From Plantago major (taxonomy: Eukaryota; Streptophyta; Magnoliopsida; Lamiales; Plantaginaceae): a stretch of DNA of 64,000 bases. The translations under genes and the position numbers were made by a program. Each line of letters starts with the position of its first letter. Positions within the stretch are counted from its first letter, which is position 1. The notes beneath the pieces are model-generated. The model was not told the origin of the DNA, did not search any database, and worked only from the letters and a program-made list of their open reading frames with translations. The stretch spans positions 3,906,001-3,970,000 of the forward strand of contig CM048843.1 in the NCBI GenBank assembly GCA_026545765.1, written 5' to 3'. Shown piece after piece: positions 1 to 9,993 of the stretch.

Positions 1-293
1 GAATGTACTCCACCACTAGAAGTTCAAATGGGGTTTAATAAAAAATCAACCAGTTAGAAATTGAATTTATAGCCTATTCTATTTTGGTAGTTCGATCGTG
101 AATTTTTTTTTCTTTCTGTAATTCTAGAATATGAGTGTGTGACTTGTTATAATTAATTTTATGGATAGTACAGAAAATAGACCTGTCACATTGATAGAGA
201 TTCTATGCCGTCAGATATTTATTCAAGTATCTAGAATACGAAATATATGAACTAGATTAAGAAATATTTAAACTATGATTCATACTTACTATA
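1..293. other. AT-rich sequence beside plastid-derived fragment
   Basis: No coding region is visible. The stretch directly abuts the plastid ndhF fragment and has the look of a plastid intergenic spacer (short AT-rich blocks, no plant repeat signature), so the plastid insertion may extend across it. I could not place it in a plastid gene neighbourhood, so this is only a suspicion. Confidence 0.3.
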
Positions 294-509
294 TTAACCT
301 CGTACCCGAAAGTCCAAAAAAGACGAATATAACCAACTGTCATTAAGAATTTCATCTTTAGACCAAAAACAAGCAAGAGGGGGAATACCACTTTGTGAAA
401 GTGTACCTAGCAAAAATGATGTTTTGGTAATAGGAGTATATTTTGTTAACCCACCCATAAGAACCATATTTTGACTTTTATCCGAAGAATATCCAACAAC
501 ATTTTCCAT
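294..509 (-). pseudogene. ndhF: Nuclear plastid DNA fragment: piece of ndhF
   Basis: The minus-strand frame reads about 60 residues clearly matching an internal part of the plastid NADH dehydrogenase-like complex subunit 5 (NdhF), a membrane subunit of thylakoid cyclic electron flow. Recognisable pieces are [27 protein letters not shown] and [19 protein letters not shown]. The real protein is over 700 residues, so this is under a tenth of it. The match stops after the tryptophan-leucine-tyrosine-serine segment, where the frame runs into unrelated sequence. Several residues differ from the usual plastid sequence, which suggests an old transfer with no selection. The fragment sits about 0.9 kb upstream of an intact nuclear gene with introns, so it is a nuclear integrant and not plastome sequence. 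It cannot be functional. Confidence 0.85.
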
Positions 510-574
510 TGATTGAATAATAATGCTTTTGAATAAGCATGCCTAATCAAATGAAATAAAGCAATTCAGTAATG

Positions 575-720
575 CCCACTGTGCGCACATGTAAACTTAT
601 GAATAGTTAATTGATAATTACACATACTAGAATGTGCACATGGAAAACTATGAACAGTTAATTGATAAATACCCATACTAGCTAGGATGTCACACTGGTT
701 GTCATGAACATTTAACTATT
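575..720. repeat. Tandem repeat of about 50 bp, two to three copies
   Basis: Two adjacent units share the order TGCACATG, ATGAA, AGTTAATTGATAA and CATACTAG (about 581-632 and 633-684). A third, weaker unit follows (about 685-725). It lies 0.7-0.8 kb upstream of the UGT start codon. No function is evident. Confidence 0.65.
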
Positions 721-735
721 ATCTATAGCTGGAGG

Positions 736-1075
736 TTAATGAGTCGACTCGAGTATTACATTTCTGGAGCTTAACTCGAGCTGTAGTCGAATCCAACCTC
801 AATTTAATTATTTAGCTAAACGATTAATTTTTCAAGTTCAAGTAAGAATGAATAAACTTGAGTTTGTATATGTTTGGTTCAAACTCTAATCGAGCTCGAG
901 TCATGCATACATAAAAGTATATATTGAACCGAACCTATCCATCATAATAAAATATTACTGAAGGATCGATTAGATGAGCAAACTGAGCTTCTAACAAGAT
1001 TTGAGTTTGACTGAAACACCTTATCAAACGAGTCAAATTAAATCCGGGTCGACTCATTAAATTTGGGCTCCCCTA
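736..1075. mobile_element. Degenerate element rich in CTCGAG/GTCGAC motifs
   Basis: The stretch starts with GAGTCGACTCGAGT and ends near GGGTCGACTCATTAAATTTG, with CTCGAG and GAGTCA motifs in both orientations between. Repeated short motifs in both strands are typical of the subterminal regions of non-autonomous hAT-like elements. A similar motif-rich patch occurs at about 17850-17910. I could not find a clean target-site duplication, so the class is a guess. It lies in the upstream region of the UGT gene. Confidence 0.35.
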
Positions 1076-1273
1076 ATATCAGTAACATTACCAAAATGTG
1101 TTGGCAAATCATGCACAGATCATCATTACGTAAGGTATAGAACCACAGACGAGAATGAAACGCTCCAAAATCCAATTTTAATAGCTGTTTCATTCCATTT
1201 CCTTTTACTTTCTTTCTTTCACATTATTGACGTACAGAACAAAATAAGACTTTTCCACTCCATTAAACTTCCC

Positions 1274-1280
1274 TATATAA
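1274..1280 (+). promoter_or_regulatory. TATA box of the UGT gene
   Basis: TATATAA lies 117 bases upstream of the ATG at 1397, followed by a C/A-rich leader without an intervening ATG. The spacing fits a plant core promoter with a 5' UTR of roughly 85-90 bases. ACGT-containing motifs at about 1129 and 1230 (the latter next to TTGAC) are possible bZIP/WRKY sites. Confidence 0.65.
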
Positions 1281-1396
1281 AGCATACAAAACCAATCCAC
1301 AATTTCATCTCCAATCTGCAATCAATTCTCAATCATACAAAGTACATTCTTTACCAATCCAACCTCAAAACACAAAAACTCAATTCACAATTAGAA

Positions 1397-3044
1397 ATGG
1401 GTTCATTGCCAACACCAGTGAACAACAACAACAGACCTCATGCAGTATGCATACCATACCCAGCTCAAGGCCACATAAACCCCATGCTCAATCTAGCCAA
1501 ACTCCTTCACCACACCGGCTTCCACATCACCTTCGTCAACACTGAATTTAACCACAAACGCCTCCTCAAAACGCAGAACCTCGACTCCCTTAACAAGATA
1601 CCTACATTTCAATTCGAGACAATCCCTGATGGCTTACCACCAACCGATGCTGACGCAACTCAAGACATTCCCTCCTTGTGTGAGTCCACTGAGGCCACAT
1701 GTTTGGTTCCATTTAGAAACCTTTTAGCTATGTTAAACGACACCGCGTCCTCTGGTGTCCCTCCCGTGTCTTGCATAATTTCCGATGGGATCATGACTTT
1801 CACCATCCAAGCTGCACAAGAGCTCGGCATCCCTGATGTCCTGTTCTGGACTACTAGTGCGTGTGGCTTCTACGCTTATGATTTGTACAAGACTCTTATT
1901 GAGAGGAAACATATACCCCTTCAAGGTACTTATTTTTGTTCCTTATAACTTATAATCACTGTGTTTTGTCACACCAACTCTCAATTTCAACTACCTTGTC
2001 AATCGACTTATTTTACCAGACTGTTTTAGTTGATAAGTTGACTGATAAACAGTGTCGTACTGGACAATGTGTACTAATGATGCGACGAACATGAATTGAC
2101 TAATTGCAGATGAAAGTTGCTTGACAAATGGATATCTGGAAACTGTTATAGAAGACCTCCCTGGAATTGAAGGAATACGTTTGAGAGACTTTCCGAGCTT
2201 CGTACGAACCACAGATCCTGACGCGTTCATGATAAAGTATGTCAATCAGCAAACCGTGAGAGCTAAAAATGCATCGGCCATTATATTGAACACGTTCGAG
2301 GGCCTTGAAATTGATGTCCTGAACGCTCTCTCAGCTATCTTTCCACCAGTTTATGCAATCGGACCGTTGCACTTGTTGGTAGAAAAGGTTGCCCATGACA
2401 AGGGCTTGAATGAGCTCAGGTCGAGTCTATGGAAAGAAGATACTGCGTGCATTGACTGGCTCGACTCAAAAGAGCCCAACTCGGTAATCTACATAAATTT
2501 TGGCAGCATAACTGTCATGACCCCGGACCAGATGATCGAGTTTGCTTGGGGTCTTGCGAACAGCAACCAGACCTTTTTATGGATCATAAGGCCTGATCTT
2601 GTTTCGGGAGAGCAATCTATTCTCCCGCCAGAATTCCTGGAATCTACCAAAGAAAGAGGGATGCTTGTGAACTGGTGTCCTCAAGAGAAAGTTCTTAACC
2701 ACCCTTCCATTTCAGGATTTCTGACGCACAGTGGATGGAACTCGACTCTGGAGAGTATATCTTGCGGTGTTCCTATGATTTGTTGGCCTTTCTTCGCAGA
2801 ACAACAAACAAATTGTTGGTATACCTGCACGAAATGGGGCATAGGGATGGAGATAGATAATGATGTGAAACGTGACGAAGTCGAAAGCCTTGTGAGGGAG
2901 TTGGCTGTTGGAGACAATGGCAAAGAAATGAAGGGAAGGGCTATGGAGTGGAAGAAGATGGCAAGGGAGTTTGCCAAAAGTTCAGGTCATGAGAATTTGG
3001 AAAAATTGATCAAGCAAGTGCTTTTGCCAGGAAAACAGGAGTGA
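1397..3044 (+). CDS. UDP-glycosyltransferase, UGT85 family (two exons)
   Basis: Family 1 plant glycosyltransferase, predicted to move glucose from UDP-glucose to a small hydroxylated acceptor in the cytosol. Exon 1 is 1397-1925 and exon 2 is 2110-3044, separated by a 184-bp GT-AG phase-1 intron at the position usual for UGT85 genes; together they give 487 residues, normal for the family. The N-terminal block PYPAQGHINPM carries the expected catalytic His (residue 26); the Asp in IISDG (130) is the likely dyad partner. The 44-residue PSPG box spans about 365-408, from WCPQEKVLNHP to WPFFAEQ. Its final Gln and the Trp at box position 22 favour UDP-glucose. Overall it looks closest to UGT85A enzymes such as 7-deoxyloganetin glucosyltransferase-like proteins, but the acceptor cannot be read from sequence and other aglycones (terpenols, cyanohydrins, cytokinins) are possible. 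No disabling change is seen. No pathway neighbours are present. Confidence 0.93.
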
Positions 3045-3690
3045 CATGTCTTATAGCTTCCTTCACATTCGTGTGGTTTTATCATAATTGTTGTTGTGTG
3101 ATGAATTTGTATAATTGTATCTTTATTTAATTTATTTAATGAAATTTGTTCAATTCACTTTCTGCTTTTAGTTTTATACTTGAGCTTATTTCAATTTTAT
3201 CCAACCACGACATGTGACCTTTCCTTGGGGTGAATTTTAACTAGGTCAATCATACGGAAATTGATCCAATATCCGATCTAAAGTAATCCGAATCAATTTG
3301 ACCCGAAATCATCCAAATTGAAATTTAAAGTTGCAATAATTTATATTACTTCTATTTTCTATAACAAATAAATTAGTTATTCATCAATCAATTAAAACAT
3401 TAAGTTAACATGTTAATGAATTGTATAAATTTCAAATGTCATTCTTAAAAAGGTAACACAAGTTTGATTATGATTATATTATAAAATTGAAGTCTAACTT
3501 ATAAAAATACATTTGCAAGTGATCCAAATTCAAATCGACTCGATCCGAAATGAAGAGAAGATTTTTCAGTCCAGCATGATCCAAACCCGAACAACATCTT
3601 ATCAGAACTGGACCAGTAATCAGTACTCCGTCCAAACCAGCCTTCTCTCTCCTACAAATAATTTCTGAATTTCGTTCAAAATTAGAATTC
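3045..3690. other. 3' UTR of UGT gene, then non-coding repeat-like DNA
   Basis: The first 120 bases are an AT-rich 3' UTR with an AATGAA-type polyadenylation region near 3140. From about 3235 to 3600 the sequence repeats short motifs such as GATCCAA, CCGAA and GACCCGAA in both orientations, which looks like a worn non-autonomous DNA transposon. No gene is seen. Confidence 0.4.
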
Positions 3691-4131
3691 ATTCGATTTC
3701 CCTAGCTCTGGACCTCTTTACTGCACTTCAGCAGCACCTCTGCAAATGATCCTTTCGTCGTCTCGTCACCACACCTATTTATTACGTCAATGCCCCTCTC
3801 GACTCTATTACACGTTTTCATGTACATTCATTGCCTAAAACAATTGCATCGATTGAAGTTTCGTTATCGAGTTATGCTTCAACTCTAATAACTGTAATAC
3901 ATTTCGAATTTGTGTTGCTGAGTTAATTGTGTAATGCACTTTGTTAATAATTTGCGTAACTGTAATCCGTGCCCAAATGTTTGGTAATGATTTTTGTGCT
4001 GGTGAGTTAATTGTGTAATGTAGTTTGTTAATAATTTGCCCTTCAATGGTTTAAGTGTAGAGGCTTATATGTGAAAGAAGGTTGTATTTATCACTGGAAC
4101 GGATGAGCATGGTGAAAAGATTGCCAATGGG

Positions 4132-4880
4132 GTCAATCCCACCTTGGCCTCCTTCCACCACCACCTCCATTCATCTCCAACCAACTCCATCAAAATCCGA
4201 TTTGATAATTTTATAAATCTTAATTTATTTTTTTTTATTAATCTTCCATGGAAGCTCCTTGGAAGCCATGGCAAGAACTCAAGTTGAGCTTCCTGCCATG
4301 ACGGAGCTTCCAACGGGGAGCTCCCTGTTGGGAGGTCCGACGGAGCTTCCATTCTTGAAGCTTCCATGGAAGAAAGAAGAAAAGAAGTAGAAAGATTTGA
4401 ATTGGTTCCTCCATGATTTGAGTTGTTCAATTGATACTTCCATTGATAATACATTGAAAATGAAATGAATTGGGAATAATTAAGAAGGAAGTAAATTGGA
4501 GAAGAAAGTGAATTGGGGGAGAATGAAATTAATTAGGGTTCTTATTAATTCATTTGGTGAAGAAGGAAGTACTTTTTTGTTTACTACTTTTTTTATTTTT
4601 TAAAATTAAAATATTAATTGTTATTATACGGTCAACATACGTATTTTAGGGTCAACATACGTATTTGGGGCTATTTTGAACTATTTAAAATTATTTTGGG
4701 GTAACTTTGTAAAACATAGAAATTTTGAGTCAAATGTGTAATAAGAAAGGGTCAAAGGAAGAGGAGTACCAAAATCGCAACTGCAACATTTCGAAATTCG
4801 GACCTTGTCATCCTATTTGGGCGTATTTCGCAGTATAGGAACCGTAGGGACCGTAATCGCAAAGGATTGTCACTTAAGGT
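4132..4880. other. Unrecognised insertion with CTTCCATGGAAG palindrome
   Basis: Homology to the synthetase stops abruptly at 4131 and does not resume on this side of the LTR, so foreign DNA probably entered here. At 4247-4375 the motif CTTCCATGGAAG occurs at both ends, with several GAGCTTCC copies between, giving potential for a hairpin. At about 4632-4665 the unit GGTCAACATACGTATTT is repeated twice in tandem. No coding potential is seen and I cannot name the element. Confidence 0.4.
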
Positions 4881-5293
4881 ACTAATATTGCAATTCACCC
4901 TTCATAGTAAGAATTACTTTTTGTAGCAAGTAGGAATTTTGATTCTTTGCTCCGGATATTAGCTCCAAACTTCTTTTCATGTTTCACTTTTCCTTCACCA
5001 TAGTATATTAGTATGTAGCTAAAGGTAATAGTTGTCCCGTGCTCATATTTTGCAGAATTGTGGTTAATGGTATAGTGCAGTGTAATTACAACATTTGCCC
5101 CCGCATGGAAGAAATACAACAAGGAGACTGGTTGTAGCAGAATCAAAATTGGGGAGAAGATTGGAAGCTTGAGTGAATAGGGATTGCTTCACGTATTGAA
5201 TGGGAATATACAGTATTTTGTGCGAGAATGTGTTATCGTGTTGTGGAACTAGATTGAATTGAGAAGGGAAAATTCTTGGAAGAATTTAATGGA

Positions 5294-5819
5294 TGTTGCA
5301 GTCACAGTGGGAGCAACGTCGTCTGTGCAGAGAAATTGATTTAAAGGGAGAAAACGGATTTTGGATGATTAAAGGCGTGTTTATACTTAAAGCCTTGTGA
5401 CGTGTCGTTCACTGGTTGGCTGGGATCAGGTGAGAAGTTGTATAAATAGTGTTTGGCGCTTCTACTGTTCATAATTCCGATTTCTTGAAACAGAAAATCA
5501 GTTTTCTTTCTTCTTCCTTGAGCTTTTCGTGCTCTGTTTTCTTTCTTCTGTAATCGATAATTTTGGTGATTGATTGTAACTTGTGGTTGAATAATCAATA
5601 AGAAGATCTGGTATTTCTCCCGTGGACGTAGGCTATTGTCGAACCACGTAAAATCGTTGTGTTTCGATTGCTTGGAGTGTTTACAATTTTCTGGGAATAT
5701 TGATTGTTGTTGTCACTGTGGTTACAATTGTTGGTGCAACAGTCGTTGATAATTTGTTCGGTTTGGAGTTGATCGTTATTGTTGATTGTTTGAGTTGATT
5801 CTAAGAACAATACGCAACA
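5294..5819 (+). mobile_element. Solo LTR of a Ty1-Copia retrotransposon (approximate ends)
   Basis: The segment TTCTCCCGTGGACGTAGGC followed by CGAACCACGTAAA (about 5615-5652) is a hallmark of plant Copia LTR R/U5 regions. A TATA box (TATAAATA) lies about 170 bases before it at 5441, giving plus orientation. Candidate ends are TGTTGCAGTC at 5294 and ACGCAACA at 5819, which form a TGTTG/CAACA pair. No primer-binding site or polyprotein follows, so this is a solo LTR. I could not see a matching 5-bp target duplication, so the ends are approximate. It lies within the synthetase pseudogene. Confidence 0.62.
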
Positions 5820-8108
5820 ATTGTACAAATTATCTCGCTCGCTAGTTTCTTCATAAACAAACTGTTTCTGTGGTATGATAATCTTATGTTTGACTTGGGG
5901 GATAATGTAGTCATTCTTTTATGTCTGACAATACTATGACTATCATGAATTGATCATTAACCTGTAACGTCATACTGTGAATGACAATTATTATAAAGAT
6001 TGATTATTTGCAATGTGTTGTATGTTGAATTAAGGTTTCTGTATATATGAAGTTCATATTGCAAATGCTGCTAAATTTATATGCTCATTCCTTCTATATG
6101 CTGGCCAGATTTCTTATGCTTGCCTTCGGAAATCTGTACTCTGTAGGATGAGAAGGAATTGATGGACGGTAACTGTTGTCCGATGCACATGAAGCCATGT
6201 TCCCGGCGGAAGGAAGACAATTACATCTTTGCCTTGTCAAAGTATCAAAAATGTCTGGAAGAGAATTGAGAGCAAAGCCCTGGGTTTGTGCAGCCGTCTT
6301 GTCGTTTCAATGAGGTACTAACTTTTCTTTACTGCTCATCTAATCATTTTACACTCTGATAGTTAACTTCAAAATTATCACTTGACGTGTCAAATGATGC
6401 CACATATACTTTTAGATTCAATAAAAACAACATAAAAGAAAAATTGGAAACGTAGAAACAGAAAGCTCTGATGACGATATAGTGATGCGTGCATCTATTA
6501 GGAAAAGTTGGAAGTGTTGTGGTGCCACAAATATTTAGAGGTTTGCAGGTGGATGTTTTAATATTAATTAACTTGCAGGACATGTTAAGGTTTCATGCAG
6601 TATTGGACAGCAATATTGATGTCAGCAGGGCTAAGCCTTCGATAAAGGTCTTCGTTAATGGATTTTTGACAAAGGTATAACAGTTAAGTCTAATGATACT
6701 CGATTATTGTATCTTTTTCTCCGAGTAACTTCTGGTGGAATTGTCGTGGACATTTCTTAGAAAAAATTGTTGCAGTAGATATCTTTTGAAGGTTTAATAT
6801 GTCATCTATAAGTTGCATTTATCTTATGCAGCTAGCTGCTGTAGTTAGTGTTATGTTCTTGGTGATCCAATTATGTCGTTCTTAATCAGTGTTGTCTTGG
6901 TGCTCGATGCAATATTTGTATGGTATCTGTTGCACGTCACTGCATGTACATAATGCCGTTTCTATTCATTTTATAAACGATGTGATTGTTCATTATATTG
7001 CACAAGTAAATGCTGGTCAGCGTGAAAAAGAAGCTTCTCCGTTGGAACTGCAGATTAATGCTTTCTTATATGTTCCTAAATACGTTGAGGCGTTGAGCAT
7101 AACACAGCATGCATCAGATACTTCTCTTGCAATTAATTTATGTCGTATCAGACACATGTTCCTAAATATGTGTGCTTATCATATGGTGCATATGTTATCA
7201 TAATAATCACATGTACCTAATTAATTTTTTCTTTTAATGCTGCGATGCTTTCTTTGTATTTCAGGATGGATAAACTTGCATGATGTTACAATAGGCTGAA
7301 TAATTTCTTGTTCTCTTTTGGTAAAGGATATATCTTTGTTTAGGATAAAATCTGCAGCGGTACTAAAATTCTTACAGTGAAGCTACACTTGATTGTATAA
7401 TATGACACGTACTTGTTCTTCCTCTTTTGAATTTCTTGAGGCCAAGGTCCTGGTTTTCCTCTTCAGTAGGTTTATATATTAGACAAAGTAGTCTGAGATG
7501 GTAAAGAAATCAAATAGCTTATGCTCTATTCAATCCAATTACGTGCAGCCAAACCCTTTCTGGCATAATAGCACCTTCTGAATCAGATTCAATAAAGATT
7601 ACTACAAATTCTTCTATTGCTGTTAATTCAGCAACAGCTGCTAACGGAATTGCATTCAAGGACAATGTGGAGAAGCTGGTAATGTTCCCATAATAATAAA
7701 TTAGTTAACATTCTCTAGTTTGGGATGATCAGGATATAGTGTAAGCTGTTCGAAGTTCGAACACTATAATTGTCTGCTAGTTTCTTTCACAGTAGACATG
7801 ACTTTCATTTCTGGTTGAAAAAGCCAGGAAACATAATGAGATTCTCAAACTTTCATCCGCTTGTCAGGCTGTGCTAGATATTGGCAATGCCGGGAATGCA
7901 TATATAGATGAAAAGGCTCCGGGGGTGTTGGCTTTGAAACTGCCTCCGTGGTATCTTTTCTTCTGAATATCTTCATCAACATATGCACAATTTAATTGTG
8001 TAAATTGCATTTATTCCATAAGATAAACTACATGCTTGAATGAGTATTGTGACAAGATATTGAAGTTGCAAGCAAAAAAATTTCTATTAGGCAAGGTCCT
8101 AATGAATA

Positions 8109-8320
8109 CTCCCTCCGTCCCACAATATTTTATGGTATAAATACACCGAGTTTAAGAATACTGAGATTTTATGTCGGGGTATTGGTTAATGGTTAGTATT
8201 ACTTAATGAATAAAAGTTGTAAGCGAGAGTAAATAGGGTGAAAATAATCGATAAAGTTGTTGGAATGAATAAATAATTGCTGGCTTTGATGTGTAAAAGT
8301 TTTAAATGGGACGGCGCCAA
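8109..8320. mobile_element. Stowaway-like MITE (one clear end)
   Basis: It begins after a TA with CTCCCTCCGTCCCAC, the classic terminal sequence of plant Tc1/Mariner-type Stowaway MITEs. The other end is worn; GGGACGGCGCC at about 8308 is the best candidate. It lies in an intron of the synthetase pseudogene, between the NAGNAY exon and the LEAMRI exon. Confidence 0.55.
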
Positions 8321-9418
8321 ATAAGTCAAGGTGTAAACTAACTTTGTTGTGGGGGCGCAGGGTGTATGTATGTTTTCCAGGTGATCGATCAATAGGCGAA
8401 GACTAAATGTATGTTTGCAAAAGATTATCGTGAAGTGCTTTTTTTCTTTTTAATGAAAAACTGTGAAGTGTTTAATTAGAGCAGATCCAGATAAAAATGA
8501 ACTTGAAGAAAATCTGGTGGGTGTAGCCAATAGTTGGTGGAGTACACTGCCAAACAGAAATTGCCGCAGACTAAGCTGTTGGTTTTTAAAAGTGATTGTA
8601 CTATAGTTCTTCAGAAGGCGTAGAATATCTCATTTGTGTAAATACAGTATGTGCTTGTGGAGTTCTGTTCAACATATATATAATATAACTGTGTGCTTAC
8701 TTCGTTCCGTTTCTGTTAATCTCTGAATAGGACTTGGTAATTGTTTTGGAAGCCATGAGAATTCTAACAATGCTTTATCTCCAGTTACCCTGAATTTGTC
8801 TATCAGAATACACACGTAGCTCGGTTACTCAGAAGACCATTTCAAAGCAGTTACTTGGGTCAGTCTCTTTCTTACTCCACACAATACATAGCTAACATGC
8901 ACAGCATTAGGAGCTGACATTTGCTAACTGATTGTTACAGAATGAGACCAGATGGGGAGACCTGAAGCATGGCTATGTAACATCGCAGCCAAAACCTCTT
9001 CTCGCTAGAATTGAGCTTGAGACGGAAGAGAGCAACGCAGTTGCTGAAACTAAGAAAGACACGAAGAGATATACGTATCATTTATGATCGGTAAAGACAT
9101 ACTGAATATAGTTTTATTGGACTGATGGATTGCTTTATTACACCAAATATGAATGTCAATTGCAAAAAGAAAAGGGGATAGAAGAAATCCAGCTCATGGC
9201 TTATGCAAGAGTGACAGAAAAGATCGATAGCCAGTTCATGGAGCAGATAATAATTAAAAGCGGTTTGTTCACCTGGCAGGCTCCTTGATAATTAGTCCTT
9301 GGCCATAACCTACAAATAATGACCTCCACACCTACCTCTTCTCTTCTCTTCTTTATAAATAAACAAACAAACAATACAACTCCTATTATGTGATGTGTAT
9401 GCATTTGGTGCCAATTTA

Positions 9419-9565
9419 CTCCCTCTGTTCCAACCGGTTCTCTTTTAAGTTCTAACGTATTTTATTATGTTCCAACTGATTTTCTGCATTTACATATTCA
9501 CGAAGACTGTCTTTACTTAATTGAAAAATAGACAGACATGTATTATTAATAAAACATCGTTAGCG
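9419..9565. mobile_element. Left part of a second CTCCCTC-type MITE
   Basis: It starts after TA with CTCCCTCTGTTCCAACCGG, similar to Stowaway termini. No matching right end is visible. The TRIM that begins at 9566 appears to have landed in or next to it, since TATTATTAATAAAA before the TRIM resembles TATTATTAACAAAA just after it. Confidence 0.4.
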
Positions 9566-9993
9566 TGCAACGCCCCAAAGTTTTAAAGAAGGTTCATAAA
9601 TGGATTGAGAACGCTACTCATATTAACAAGGTGCATCATTTTTTTCGGGAATTCATTCATAAAAACTTCAAAGTGCGCGGAAAAATACATGTGTTTGTAC
9701 GGTGAGTCGGTGGGACCAGCATATCACCCGGAGACGTTTTCTTCAGGGAGCTACCCATGAGTAACCGCGCACTCCCAAAGGGTCTTGCTTTGTAGCAATC
9801 TTAGGATGAGTGACCAACTGGGAAGTATCATGATGTACGCACGATGAGGACAAAGTGCGCAGGAAAATACATTTGTTTGTACGGTAGGGCCAACATATCA
9901 CCCCGGAGACGTTTTCTCTCAGGGGGCTTCCCATGAGTAACTGCGCATGCCCAAAGGGTCGGCCCTCAACCCGCAAGGACACTGTGCGTTACA
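9566..9993 (+). mobile_element. Cassandra-like TRIM LTR with 5S rRNA-type box
   Basis: The segment runs from TGCAACGCCCCAAAG to GTGCGTTACA. Near 9805 the sequence TAGGATGAGTGACCAACTGG closely follows the box-C internal promoter region of plant 5S rRNA (GGATGGGTGACC...GGGAAGT). A 5S-derived promoter inside an LTR is the defining trait of Cassandra TRIM retrotransposons. A second copy with the same start lies at 57514-52485 on the minus strand, which confirms a repeated family. This copy carries an internal duplication: the unit from AAAGTGCGC through CCCAAAGGGTC occurs twice (about 9672-9783 and 9851-9961). No target duplication was confirmed. The name Cassandra is inference from the 5S box. 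Confidence 0.68.

Larger units (their letters stand above)
3700..9087 (+). pseudogene. Decayed organellar methionyl-tRNA synthetase gene
   Basis: An intron-bearing dead copy of the chloroplast/mitochondrial methionine-tRNA ligase gene. Recognisable exon blocks in order: 3722-3826 (TTPIYYVNAPL, near the HIGH region, shifted in frame); 4072-4131 (KKVVFITGTDEHGEKIA); about 6130-6313 (DEKELMDGNCCP, RKEDNYIFALSKYQ, FVQPSCRFNE), with in-frame stops TAG at 6144 and TGA at 6267; 6579-6675 (LRFHAV, then YW..ILMSAGLSL and NGFLTK in shifting frames); 7550-7678 (FKDNVEKL); 7826-7950 (LSSACQAVLDIGNAGNAY); 8728-8858 (DLVIVLEAMRI, then LGYSEDHFKAVTW after a frameshift and a stop); 8941-9087 (PKPLLARIELE, natural-type stop). 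The KMSKS-loop exon and the central exons after GTDEHGEK are missing. Splice junctions remain at several blocks, so this is a genomic duplicate and not a retrocopy. It cannot make an enzyme. A Copia-type LTR and a MITE lie inside it. The functional paralogue must be elsewhere. Confidence 0.87.

Noticed and set aside
6889-7203. 104-codon ORF between synthetase exon blocks
   Set aside because: It does not match the synthetase or any other family I know and lies in what should be intron sequence of the pseudogene.
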